Shown here: one piece after another, positions 36,070 to 48,200 of the stretch | Numbering within the stretch: the first letter of the stretch is position 1 | How the letters are laid out: each line of letters opens with the position of its first letter | Assembly (NCBI GenBank): GCA_013407085.1 | Contig: JACCGJ010019061.1 | Coordinates: 1-64,000 of the forward strand | From: Atriophallophorus winterbourni | Taxonomy: Eukaryota > Platyhelminthes > Trematoda > Plagiorchiida > Microphallidae | Length of the DNA: 64,000 bases | Direction of reading: 5' to 3' | Notes under the pieces: generated by a model | Database searches by the model: none | What the model was told of the DNA's origin: nothing | Seen by the model: only the letters and a program-made list of their open reading frames with translations | Made by a program: the position numbers and the translations under genes

Positions 36070-36384
36070 ACACTGGCAGGTCTTGGCAAAGCGGGAAAAG
36101 GACTCTGTAAGGGATGAAATAAACGTCATCACAAGGTCCTATGCGATAACATCCATGGAATTACGAAGCCGGCCATTCGTTGTGTTGGACGCAGTCATGG
36201 TGTGAAGCCCATCTCTATCATTATCTAAGGGGAAACCTGTGGTGTACTGAAGGCCTTCTCGGACAACGCAATCCGTGATGCCCTCGCATACACCGAACGT
36301 GATTTGAGAAAACAAAAGGTTTATTGTGGCTAATCGGATTTATCGATCGTGAAAAGAAAATGTGTGAATGGCATCCCTGGCGGG
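36070..36384 (+). pseudogene. histone H4 pseudogene
   Basis: One frame from 36,079 reads GLGKAGKGLCKG, stop, [36 protein letters not shown], stop, GETCGVLKAFSDNAIRDALA and YTERDLRKQKV. This follows histone H4 residue by residue ([20 protein letters not shown]...[20 protein letters not shown]). After a frameshift near 36,325 it ends VKRKCVNGIPGG, matching the H4 tail ALKRQGRTLYGFGG. Two in-frame stops, the frameshift and many replacements in this very conserved protein show it is dead. No histone 3' stem-loop or second histone gene was seen next to it. Confidence 0.88.
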
Positions 36385-36959
36385 GCTTATGAATGGAGGG
36401 TGAACGTGCAGGTGCGAAGTGCCGAGACAATCGATGTGAGTTTTGCAACGCGGGGGTAACGTGATTATTATTGGATTGATGACCCGAACGTTACGATAAG
36501 TGGTCAGGTATGCCCTAGCTATCACTTCCCGCTTCTATATCCCAACAGCCACAATAGCCTTTCAATCTAATCAGACATGCTACTGTATATCGAAATTAAA
36601 CGGAGACAGGCATGTTGTATCTGAATAGAATAAGCGGAGCGGTGTTGAGGTTTCCACTAATAAATCCAATTACATACATTTTAAACTGTATCATTCTGGA
36701 AGATATATTCATCATTTATGATAAACCTCTTCAGCTTCGAGAATGTGTACGCGTCAACCAGGTTATCGACATTATGCTTCGCTTTTATTTCATCAACAAA
36801 TGGATTACCTGATAACAAAAACAAAAACGAATATTGTTGTATTTCGCACATTCCGTTTCCTTCCTATGTATAATTTATAACTGTACAATTTAGATACGTT
36901 ACCTTCAATAGATTACTGTAATATCACATTAGGTAACATATGTCGGACAGATAAATATG

Positions 36960-37185
36960 ATTGAGAACACATCCAACCAGCTTTTAAGTGTACTATTACT
37001 TGTTGAATGCCACTGTTTGACGAAGTTGGTACAACAAACCACAATGTTTGAATACAGAATGGCATAGTGATGCTTAGTCAAGCGCGCGAGACGCTTATGG
37101 ATGACTAAAGTATTGTGTTGCTCACATGCCCCGCACTTACGCACCACAATCGGTTTCTGACTGTTTGCCGTCATCTGGTGTAGAC
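36960..37185 (-). repeat. dispersed repeat family A, copy
   Basis: On the minus strand it reads gacggcaaacagtcagaaac, cgattgtggtgcgtaag, gcatgtgagcaacacaatac and then cgctgtgc-like downstream sequence matching the unit at 7556-7680 (aatatcgtggttctttgtaa versus aacattgtggtttgttgtac). It is non-coding. Confidence 0.55.
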
Positions 37186-38044
37186 AGTAAAGCTTGTAAC
37201 GTCAATGAAATATCATAACTTGTTCGCAGTAACAGTACGTTATTCAAGTTATCGAGTTTCATTCGCAGCCCAAAAGACTGTGAAAAGATTTCAATACACT
37301 TCATCTTTGGTCAATGAAGAATAGACTGCGTTTTATGCTCAAAAACTGCTAACTCATGAATGTGGAGAAGCAAATAGATTCCACATTCAAGATGGGTCCA
37401 CATGTCCTTTAAACGTGAGTTTAGAAAAGCATCACATATCCTTAATCTACTCCAACTGATATTTTTGAAATTATCTCTTAAAATATTCTCACCATTATGA
37501 ATATATACCTGAGGCTGTTCGTGTGAATATGCTGTGATATCCCAGTCTCCATAGCTCAAGAATGATGTAGAAATATTGCGGCGAATTTGTCACCAGTTGA
37601 CTAGTTTGTGTTTTTTTGGTTTTGATCGTGAGTTAACGTAATTAGCCCTGGAAATTTTGACCTTGGGGATGATAGCTGGGTTTGAAGCGCGCGGCAATGA
37701 CGTGGTTCATGTCGCATTGGGTGTCATCGCAGCATGCGGCCGTACTGACCGTTAGAACAGTATGTGTAGCTTCGCTTCAAATAGCTCGACGTATCCCTCA
37801 GCACACCTGACCAGAAACACGGAATATTTGTTTCCATGACGCATAAACTACGGAATCTGCTCAACCATATTTCACGAATTCACCATGAAATCAGAAAAGT
37901 TATTGTTCACATTACACGGTCCGTGCTCACAACGGAAGGATCATACAGTCACATTCAGAATCAGCTGCTTGCAATATAGTAGTTCACAGACAATATGGCA
38001 TAAAGCCATCGTTTCACACTGCTTCATTGCTTAAGTTGTCACAA

Positions 38045-38200
38045 TCTAATGGCAGCAAACAGACAGGATGCGCTTATTGTGTGTGTAGGGAATGTAAGCA
38101 ACAGCATATCTTGATATCGTATATGCGAATTGAGTGCTTGGTTTGCAATAGAAAAACACAGTTTGATAAAGATTTGAAGTTTGTGTTTTTTCCTAATTTT
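38045..38200 (+). repeat. dispersed repeat family A, copy
   Basis: atggcagcaaacagacagga, gtgtgtgtagggaatgtaag, caacagcatatcttgatatc and gtatatgcgaattgagtgct follow the family A order seen at 7731-7800 and, on the minus strand, at 7680-7600. A neighbouring tttcaagactctttgaaact block also matches sequence beside the 7.7 kb copy. Confidence 0.5.
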
Positions 38201-38816
38201 TCACGGTTTCAAGACTCTTTGAAACTGAGCTTACTGTTTCCAACCAATGAGGTGGAGAAGTTAAAAAAACTGTTGCTTTGGGTGACTGTGAGACTACAGC
38301 AACACTATACATTAGATTTAAGTGTGTCCCTAGCATTTTACCAGAAATCACAATGTAATTTGATATCTCAAAACATTTATTTTGGCAGTTGCTCTTGAGT
38401 TCCACAATACCTAACACTTACCTTATGTTTTCAAATCTAAATTGCATTTTTATCCTTTTTGAAGACAGTTAGAGCACCGCAATTTGGCCGTTTGAACAGG
38501 TGTCACTAAGTAATCATGTATTTGAACGCCATTGTTTCGTATTTAGCAGTTGTTTTACGTTCTAACGTTGTTCAACTTATTTTGCATTTTAAAAGCTCAT
38601 TGAAACTTAGTGTCTCATCTCAACCCATGGAAGGAAAACATAAAGAAGCCGTGGTATATGAGTATGTTAAATTCTAGCAAAAATGCATCTTCATCCCTTA
38701 GAGAAGTATTTCGATATGGCATCATTCGTACTTACGGGTTTCTGCAAGTATCGGGTAAATAACAAATCACCTCTTATTAAGTCCGTTACATAAACGATAT
38801 ATCACTGAAATCTCAG

Positions 38817-38874
38817 TACTATGCCACCCGTTATGACCGAGCAAAAGTGGCATAGTAGCGAGAGTGGCATAGTA
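38817..38874. repeat. left-end array of the 11-mer gtggcatagta (3 copies)
   Basis: Copies lie at 38,817-38,827 (inverted), 38,847-38,857 and 38,864-38,874, the latter two followed by cgag. Together with the right end these are candidate transposase-binding sites. Confidence 0.75.
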
Positions 38875-38913
38875 ACGAGTAACGAGGTTTTGTAAAAAAA
38901 CGGCTTCATTTGC

Positions 38914-40448
38914 TCAATCGATCAGTCCAAAGCTCTCAAAAATCGTCGGCTGACGCATCTCCTTTCGTCGGATCTCGTTCATCTCGTTGTCTAGCCGGTC
39001 ACACGCTTGCATCACACCGGGCTTCCCGCTTGTCTGCTGCATGAACATTCGGACAGTGATCCAAGCACGCTGGGCTTCCTCGAACAAAACGATTTTCTCG
39101 ACGTTCACTTCGTCTTCGCTTTCCACCGGCTCCTCATTGTACAGCATCTCCTTCGCAATCTCCTCCAGCGTGAAGGACCCGCCAGTTGCGACGCGTTCGT
39201 CGGCTTCGAGAAAGTCAGGCAGCTCGATCTGCTCGTTATCGTGCATCTTTTCCTCGGCAGGCAGAGCTTTCCAGATCTCGAGCAGCTCCGCATCCTGAGG
39301 CTCAGTTCGGATTTCTTCTTCGATAAACTTGGCTTTCGCGAAACAGTTCCTGATTGTCGACTTGCTGACCTGCTCCCAAGCATACCGGGCGACGTGTAGA
39401 GCGTCGAGCAACGTGAACTTGAACTCCTTTCCGCGATCGTCCATCGTCTCTAGCCGGCGGCATAGCAACAGCTTTTTATAGTGGCGCTTGAAGTTCTCCA
39501 TGATTCCCTGATCCATTGGTTGTGAATTGGCTGTCGTATTGGGTGGGAAGAAGACCTGTTGGATGTTGTTCAGCTGGAGCTCGGGAGGGTGGCCAGAGAA
39601 GTTATCGAGGCAGACCAGAACTCTGCGTCCCTGCTGGCCGAGTCGTCCGTCCCACGCACGCAACATCTCCTCGAAAATCTCCGCCGTCATCCACGCCTTC
39701 GAGTTCGCCTTGTACGTGACCGGGATCTCCTTCTTCTTGAAGAAACGGGGTCTCTTGGAACTGCCGATCACCAAAAGGGGAAACTTCTCGCTGCCGCTCA
39801 TGTTTGCCCCAACCAGAAGAGTAATCCTTTGCTTGCTTTTCTTTCCTCCAGTACACCGCTCTCCCTGAAAGCCATGGTCTTGTTCGGAAGCAGTTGCCAG
39901 AAGAGTCCAGTCTCGTCCAGGTTGAAGACATCATCTGCAGAGAACTGTCTGAGTAAGGGCCGGAGAACCTGCTGCTGCCAATCAATAAGGGATTGGGAAT
40001 CCACCGCTCCAGCTTCGCCCTGCACTGTCTTGAACGTGACGCCATTGCGCTTCTTGAAGCAGTCTAACCAACCGTCGCTCGCCATGAAGTCTGGGATGTG
40101 CATCAGCTCGGCCAGTTTCATCGCCTTCTCCTTGATCAGATCGCCGCTGACAGGCAGATTCAGTCCTCTTGCTTGCTTCAGCCACATCAGCACTCCCTCC
40201 TCAAGCTTCGGGTCTTGAGGCTGCGTCAGCTTTATGCGCTTCGATGGAACTCCAGCTTTGATTGCAGCTTCAATTGCATCCTTCTTGCTGAGAATGCCCT
40301 TCACGGTGGTTCTCTTAACTTCGACGCCCCATTTCTTGCCAATCTCCCTCGCCAACTTGGACTGATTCGGCTCCTTCTTCGCAGCATCGATGATCTCGAG
40401 CTTCTCCTTCAGCGTAAAGTCGGTTCGCTTGCGTTTCTGAGCTGACAT
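38914..40448 (-). CDS. Tigger-like DDE transposase, one frameshift
   Basis: From ATG at 40,448: an N-terminal psq-type helix-turn-helix (RTDFTLKEKLEIIDAAKKEP), a CENP-B-type second DNA-binding domain (LEEGVLMWLKQARGLNLPVS, MASDGWLDCFKKRNGV), then the DDE nuclease. The catalytic Asp residues are seen in VFNLDETGLFW (first), RVLVCLDNFSGHPPE (second) and NSQPMDQGIMENFK (third). It ends with a helical C-terminal region and stop at 38,914. Total length is about 511 residues, normal for the family. The only lesion is a small deletion near 39,831 (net one base modulo three), after which the frame continues at GANMSGSEKFPLLVIG. Tigger proteins bind the terminal repeats and cut and paste the element. 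Confidence 0.9.
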
Positions 40449-40688
40449 TATGGACTGAATAGTTTGAAAAATAACGATGTCACTGTTGTGAGTGTCTGTT
40501 TGTGCGCGCGCTTTCGTGGGTCTATCTATCGATACTTAAGCAAGAGTAGGAAAGAGGCTTGTTGTTGTGCGTGAGGTCATTGGCTTGTTGTAACTAGGTC
40601 AGGGAGAAACATCGCGTGTTTGACCTTGAAACCGGCTGACTATATGCGTAAAATGCGCAAACATGCACTTTTAAATAGCCACAGAATA

Positions 40689-40787
40689 GTGGCATAGTAA
40701 CGAGAGTAGGGAGTGGCATAGTAAATTTTTTTGTATTGAATTTTGTTGGGACCGAGCAAAAGTGGCATAGTACGAGGTGGCATAGTA
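40689..40787. repeat. right-end array of the 11-mer gtggcatagta (4 copies)
   Basis: Copies lie at 40,689-40,699, 40,713-40,723, 40,762-40,772 and 40,777-40,787. The string accgagcaaaagtggcatag occurs in the same orientation at both ends of the transposon, so the ends share direct as well as inverted repeats. Confidence 0.75.
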
Positions 40788-40802
40788 CCGAGATTCGAGT
40801 GT

Positions 40803-40825
40803 TATATATATATATATATATATAC
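40803..40825. repeat. (TA)n microsatellite beside the Tigger right end
   Basis: A run of alternating T and A starts at the element boundary. It was either the TA-rich target site or grew after insertion. Confidence 0.8.
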
Positions 40826-43425
40826 ATTGGATATGCATTATATGAAAACCTGATAGATCGGCTCTGAAACTGTTATACGGAAACGTTCGATCCGTTTGGC
40901 CCAAAGTCGGAATTGTCAGATGCGTAAGAAACATATTTGTCATAAACAATATAGTGTAGGTTATCTGAGATTAGAGTGCCTAGAATATTGCAGAACAATT
41001 CAGCAGCGGCAGCAAACGGATTCGGACGCTAAATCTCAAAAGCCTCAATGGTAAAATCACATTGATCGTTGTGTTTTGCGCCGATGCTCTCTTTGACACA
41101 TGCTGAAATAGACGATTTTATCAAATACTCAAGATGAAATGCCAATGAAAAATTATGTGGTTTTATTGGGTTATTTCAACGCCAGGTTTCTGATGCAACT
41201 AATGTTTCGAGTTCAAAATTTATAAAGAATTTCGGAGTAAGTGTATCAAACGATAATGTACAAAACGTTTAGAACTATGGACGCAGTTCAGTCTTTGTAT
41301 AACTTTCTCATTTTTTTCGAACAATTTCACAGAAAAATATCTCTTGGAAACATCCTCGGTCTAAGCATTTGAATTAATGATCTTATTCCTACCTGCAATG
41401 TTTGCGCTTGTATGATTCTCATTCGGTAACGAACAGGAAGCAGGAATAACTGCTTCACGAAATACCCAAAAAATTCATTTACGGATCGAACAATCGTAAA
41501 ACAATTTGAGGTTAGCTAAATTTAAAAAATTCAAATATGGTTTGTATGCGATTAAAACAATGCGCTACTAGACAAATATATTTTACGCGGTGACTTACGC
41601 GTTGCTACAAAGCCATGTTGTTTTTATCACTGAGGAACATTCTTGAACACCGTACACCATCGCTGGCATAATAATGTTTTTCGATATCCCTTGGAGTTCC
41701 TGCTGTGTGAAACTTCGGAGGAGTTTGCACAGCGATGCTAATTTTCGCCAGGACGTTTCCTATACCAAAGAAAACTGCGTTCAAGACTTCAACTTATTGC
41801 TAATCCACAGACCAACGTCTTTCTCATTCTTAAGCCGTGAAGTTTAGTGAAATACCAGAGAGTATGTGAATTCTACAGATAAAAAGATATTGTTGAGGTT
41901 ATAAAAGCATTTCCTGTCGATTCTTCGTTGGTGGTTCTTGTTATTTACTAAATCAATTAAAACGCATAAGCAATTTATTATTATTTATTTATATTCACTA
42001 TTTAGTACAAGTATGCTGATATTTATTATTTGTGAATATTCATTAATATTTACCATTTTTAATGCAATTTATAAATATTTTGGTAGATCACATGTTATGA
42101 TTTGCTGTTAGATAACGATAGATAACTCCAATAAGGAATTCGTTCCTCATGTATTAGTTAGAGAGCACCAAAGTGTGTCATTTCCATCATGGGCCTTTTC
42201 ATTCATAAATCTACAGATATGCGCCTGCTTGAATGAAAGTGCTACTTCTTCGTCTTCCTCGAAAGAGACTCACTGAATAGAAAATGCTAGGCAAGAAGAG
42301 TTCATAATCATGCAGTGATGCATACAACGACGTTTCTGTTATTGCGACTATATCCAGCATCCTCACATTACAAATATCGTACTGTGTGATTTATTTATTG
42401 ATTAGGATTTTCGGGTTCATATAGAAACATTTCATTGTATTTTGATTGAATGTTGACGGAGTGCAATTTAAAATATTATTTTCCATCATCTCAATTCAGA
42501 TTTGTAATCAGTTTCTCGCTTAAACCCTCTAGTATTTACCGTAATATGTTTTGTGTGTAGCTATGTTTTTCTGGATATTGCTTGATTGACGTAATTCAAA
42601 ATTGTATCTGGTTCTCCAGTTGGCTCTCAATTGATTTCGGATGTAGCGGCATTTATTTACTCGTGCCAGTGGACGTTTTCGTCTGTCTTTGCATCACAAT
42701 GTTTTAATGGTTGACGAGAATACTCTGTACTCGATGATTATCTCGTACTTTGACGCTGAAATTAGATAGAGTAACCCATTTATATCACTTTTGTTTGAAT
42801 GCAGCCATTGCGCCGTTTTGAAGAATCACGTTAAGTCGATTTAAACTCACTCTATCAAACTTTGGAGATCGTGCTGGATAGAAAATAAAACCGCAATTCT
42901 TTCGACAGTATTTGAGACTTCTGCCAGGGATATCCAATTCTTACAGTCGTGATTAGCGTTCTTGTGAGTTACAAATTAAACTATAATTTCTAAAATCTCG
43001 AGTAAGATAATTCTACTGGGGAAAATGGTTTTTATGACCAGCGGTATTGCCATGTTACGCCGTGGTAGGTACACCATGTTGTTTCTGAGTTACTTTGTAG
43101 CATGTGTGCGCTTAGCAATATTTTGCCTACATATATTCAATGATGTACGGTTACTTTGAGCGTGGTGTGGCCAATCGCGTGTTATTGTTATCTGATATAA
43201 TTAAGTGGGTACAACATGATGCATTTTTATCATATTGCACAGGTTGAACAACACCTTAAGATCCTACTGCTTCCGAGCCTCATTTCGTGGTGCATCAGTT
43301 TCTGTCATATTCGTAAATATTACAATTAAGTTGCAGAACCTGGTGACTGATGGATCGTTCGATTGTTTTGCTGTTCGTCCAACTATATAATTAACTATAT
43401 ATGAATAACTATATATGCTTTTAGG

Positions 43426-43911
43426 TCAGCAACGTAAATTTATTAGTACATAGCGTACGATTTGGTAAGGTTCCAGTGTTTGTGCCAAGTTTAAATTAGA
43501 ACTCGCTTTTGCTGCGTCATTATCGTTCAAATTTTCCCATCTTATCCTTCCACTAGCGACAGAGTTGATATTCGCAAATATACAACCACCATGTATTACT
43601 TGTTCCATTTCAGGCGACGCTGGTTTCGTGCTAGTTCCTGATACAAAATGGAGGTTAGGTTTAGATGTTCTTAAACAGAATTCAAAGCTAAACTTTTGCG
43701 CCGCTAACCGCAGTCCCAGATTGGTTGCAGCTGCAATTGCTAAGTGGCAGAGGTTTCGTGAAATTTGTTTGAGGTCGGATCCGATGTAGCAAACGTCTTT
43801 AAAAATGGTGGGGGATGTGAGCACCAACATACGTTCGTCTTTGATTATATTTATCACTTCTTTCGTCAAGGTCGTATCGCTTGCATGCATGGAGTTTCTC
43901 TGAACAGACAT
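43426..43911 (-). mobile_element. RTE-like LINE RT fragment
   Basis: A 161-residue open frame on the minus strand contains HLAIAAATNLGLRLAAQKFS, then EMEQVIHGGCIFANINSVAS and AKASSNLNLAQTLEP. This is the RTE order (...A...LGL.....K....; E.. .YLG..I...G.....I..RI..A...F..L). The intact frame is notable, but the RT core and C-terminus are missing, so it is a remnant and not a host gene. The plus strand at 43,796-43,850 (ggggatgtgagcacc-like) overlaps a piece of repeat family A. Confidence 0.6.
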
Positions 43912-45140
43912 GACAGTTCACCAAACGTGACTTTGCAAGGCCCTTTCGTACAACGTTTTTAGTTTACCCGTAAGGCTTCCTGAGTATTCGTTTCGTGTTT
44001 ATGTGCGTTCGTGTGTTCGCGTCCAAGTTACCAGGCGAGGCAGTTTCATACACGCAATGAAATGTTGATCACTAGATTTCGATAAGACGAACTTAAAGCT
44101 TAAACAGGTTAGAGTCAGATTTGCTTCGCTCAGCAAAAATGATATAACAGATGCTGGTCTTCACGACTGAGTCGCACTTTGCATGTAATTAGACAAACGA
44201 GCAATAGACATACCAGTCTTGAGAATTACTGTCTTTTTGCAAAAGGTACACACATCACGAGGCGCTTTGTTAATTATCTGATTTATTGCACAGCATTGGA
44301 TTTATTTTTATGTAGAAAAGAAATAAAAGATTTGGATTTTAATTTCGTAGCCTTCGATAATCTATATTTGACTACCAATTTCGATTGTCTGGAAAAGCAA
44401 TAAATAACGTAAATAGAGAATATGCCGCTATCAAACATATAATGAGCTGATTATCGAGATAATGCACCTCTAAATTTACAACAATAATATCAGTTTTATA
44501 AAGCACAACGACGATGCACGTCACACGACGTTGTGCGTAAAATCAACAATATGTGTTGAACATTGTTAAATGTTGCTTGCGTCGAATGTACGAGAAAAAT
44601 ATAACCGTAATAGAAAAAATCGAAGTATTATCTTGCTGTGCAGCATATATGGTATAATTTATTAGATATTGACGAGATTATTACAATAATATGAACCTTA
44701 TTTTCGTATGAATTAAACCGGTTGTTATTCTCGCAGGAGTCAGTGCTTAAATGTTTTCTGTTCGCTCGCCGGATAGACAATAAAAACCATTTACGTCTAC
44801 TTTTACAACTATTTATTCTTCAAAATTCAGGTAGCGTACATTTTAAGTTGCTGTTTTAATACAGCTTCCAAAGAACATTGCCATTGAAAACCCGCAACTT
44901 TTCACAAATTTTGAGTTCTAATTTTCGCGTGGTCATCGATTGATGATGAATTTTGTTGTTATCATCAATTTTTGCTGAGCATCAAAAATATTTTCAGCAC
45001 CATTTTCTTCACGCGCAAGATTGAGTAGACCTGAACAATGGATTGTTGCGCTCTGAAAAACAATGGTTCGAAAAACTTTGTCGGTGTGCGTGTGAGATGT
45101 TTCGCATATAAACGTTATTACGCATTCTACTGTTACATAG

Positions 45141-45228
45141 ATGAAGAAACTTTGCAGTATGGACTTCGCCATCGGGTTTTTATTAATGCAGCATGTCAGC
45201 TTTTATGGTAGAACTGCTGGAAATGTTG
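45141..45228 (+). CDS. Ig/FN3 gene exon 1: signal peptide
   Basis: ATG at 45,141 directly follows an in-frame TAG. The exon reads MKKLCSMDFAIGFLLMQHVS and FYGRTAGNV, a typical signal peptide, and ends at a consensus donor (gttg|gtaagt). A second in-frame ATG at 45,159 is possible. Confidence 0.8.
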
Positions 45229-48200
45229 GTAAGTAAATTGTTCGGCCCTGTATAAAAGAAAATTTTCACCGAAGCATTTAGATATGTTGATTGTATGAAC
45301 AAAAAGTACTGACCAGAACCATGAAAAAATATTTTACGATTTTTGATTAGTATTATATTGAAAGAATATTTTAATTCCTCAATATGTCGGTTGATTCAGG
45401 GTGTATGCGTACAGAGCTTCATGCTTCTCAGGTTATTCGATTAAATCACGTAGATTGGTGTCGATGTGCATCCGCTACCTTGTGAGTCAAAAAGTCACCC
45501 ACTATTTAATTAGACACGCGCTATGCACGTTCCAAATGAAGTGCGGTATCGCGGTTTAATTCAAGACAGTTGCATGTAAATAGTACACATTAGTATTATT
45601 TGTACAATGCATGCATGGATCCTAGATCGGACATTTCGTAACTTGATGTCTTTAGTGATCGACAATCCCTTACACTGGAGCACAGCAAATATGACTGCGG
45701 TATAATGAACATTGAATTTTTAATTATCTTTTATATTATTTTCTTGTAATTAATATCAAATGCAACGAATTTCTAAGTTCTCTTAGCTCTAACGTGAACC
45801 GGGAACGCCAAGTAAAAATTGCATCCATAATTATTTCACGGAATCCAACATTTTGCATTGGAAAATTGGTAATAGGTATCTAGTGTGAAGAAAAGGAAAG
45901 AAATTTATCAATCAGTTGTCGCTAGTTAACGTGAAATTACAACCAACAAATTGAGCAATGCATGTCTACAAAACCTGGAAAATGTGTTTCTTACATGTTC
46001 ATCTTGAACATCATGTAACATGGCGCAGTATGCACTATTAATTTAAACTTAAATCACACCGATTTTGCCACAGCGAATCATCTCACAACTTTCACTTGCT
46101 GACGTTTGTATGCGGTTTCTCCATTCCTTTCGTCTCTAAAGTATTGACGTTCATGCTGATGCGATTTTTTCTTCTATGTTTTATAAGAATCTTTGTTGAT
46201 TAAATATTTTATCAGGAGAAATTGAATGAAAAGTACTTTTTTATTGAAAATTCCGGAAGAAATATAAAAACACCCAATGTACATAACGCGTTCGAATCAT
46301 TGATATATTACTCAAAGATTCTTGTTATCCACTTCATGAAATCTCCTCGAAATTACATCTCCTTCGAAGACTTCATACAAATATAACGTTGCGATAACGA
46401 TAGAAAATTTACCCACATGCATCGATGAATTGTTGTATGGAAAAAAGCTAATCATTCAAAATTATATTCCAATCGGTATCCTCGACATTATCTGTGCATC
46501 TAATGATATCCTCTACTATATTTACCGCGTCAGAATGCGATATTCTCATAAAATATATGAGAATTACGAATAGTGGAAAATTAAAAAGATTTTACTGAAA
46601 TGATAAGTTGATGAGTAAACATTTTGTTTCTATAAATTCACAGTAATTAACGAAATAACATTCTACAACCCGCCAATGTTTTATTTTTCTGGATTTCCTG
46701 GAACAATGCAGTGCACGATTTCGTACACAGGAAACATCGGGTAAAATTAAATGATATTTAATGAGTTTATTATATTGTCACGCGCGGATGCAATCCCATA
46801 AATACTTAGCTGAAATCTCTATAGTTGGAAACACAGAAAAAGTGCACATCAATTGAATCAGAAAATAGGCTTTGTTTTCATAGAAATGTTACAATACTTA
46901 CAAGTTTCATGAATCACGAATCTTAGAAGCTATCAATTCTCACCATTACGCAAAATGATGCTCCTAAGCAATAAATCACGTGGTTTGTAAAACCAAATCT
47001 GCTCACGTAATGAGTTTGCAACATTCTATAAATTATCGATCTCTGTTAAACAAAAGCACCGTTTGCGCTCGTGTAATCGATCCCCAATTTGAGGGTCCAA
47101 TTAAATTGGTTATTTCACGATCATTTGGCATTTTAGCTTTTCTACTGCGAGGAAAGTGCATTTTAAGATCAGCTCGGTTGAGATGTTTTCGTAGAAAAAG
47201 CAATAAATCATGTTATTGTCACCCTGGTAAAGTTGTGTTGACTTGTTGAAACGAAGAATGATTTCGAAAAGATTCGAAACAGGAGTGACGCATGAAACTA
47301 ATATTCAAAAGCTTTTATTTATCCGTTTATTTACCTTCTTTAAATAGTGAATATTTTGAAAAATATGTTTTTATGAAGTTACCAGCACTTTTGACAAGAG
47401 TAACTATTCAGGTCTGGTTACAGGGTACTGGAGGTATCGTGGAATCTGAACGTCACGTCGTGGACGAAATCCCGTACCTTTATACCGACTACTGGGGATT
47501 ATTCTTTTAATCCCCCGAGGTATACATATTCGATTTCCGTTGCATCATCAACCGATGCTGGCGAATACGTCTGCAATGTTCGGGGCCCTTTTGGCACTGC
47601 AATTTCGAACTCTACTATCCTGAAGCATATTAGTAGGTCAAACAGCGTCTCATTGTTTTGGTTGATTTGTATTGTTACTTAGGTTATCACAAAATAAAAT
47701 AAACGCAATCATTGTTTATATATTGGTATATATAGATATAGAAATGAATAATGTTATTTATTGGATAAATTCATGACAGTTGTTAAAATAACGTTATCTT
47801 GGAAGCTTTATTTTTCTATATGAACGCCAATTGCTGTTTATAATCTACCCCGTATTTCACCGTGTAGCACCTTCCCCCGGGATCACACAAACGTTGGCTT
47901 ATGCTGAATACGTCTCACTCGGCTGTTTGAGTGAGGGTGATAACCCTGGCTTGAATATTCAATGGAAGATTGACGGAACCGTAATCTCAGTTGATAAAAA
48001 AACAAACTATTTTGTCGTTTCAACAAATGGTAAATGAGTTTGTAAATATTCTTGTATAACAATGAATCACATTTTGAACGTAGACATTAGATTAGACTGT
48101 GATTATTCTCGTTGTATTCGATATGATTTATTTAGAAAATGTATTATTTCATCCTATTTTAGTTTTAATTTTAGCGAAAGCACAACTCATCTTTCTCGAA

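Larger units (their letters stand above)
38802..40802 (-). mobile_element. Tigger/pogo-like DNA transposon, nearly intact
   Basis: A roughly 2.0 kb element with terminal inverted repeats. The left end starts tcactgaaatctcagtacta; the right end, read inward on the minus strand, starts acactcgaatctcggtacta. Both continue tgccacc. TA dinucleotides flank it (38,800-38,801 and 40,803-40,804), the target duplication expected of Tc1/mariner-superfamily elements, and the right side falls in a (TA)n run. One transposase gene fills the inside. The element is visibly richer in G+C than its surroundings. Confidence 0.88.

Noticed and set aside
43426..43911. A 161-residue open frame as a host gene
   Set aside because: Its motifs follow the RTE ORF2 order, so it is a LINE remnant.
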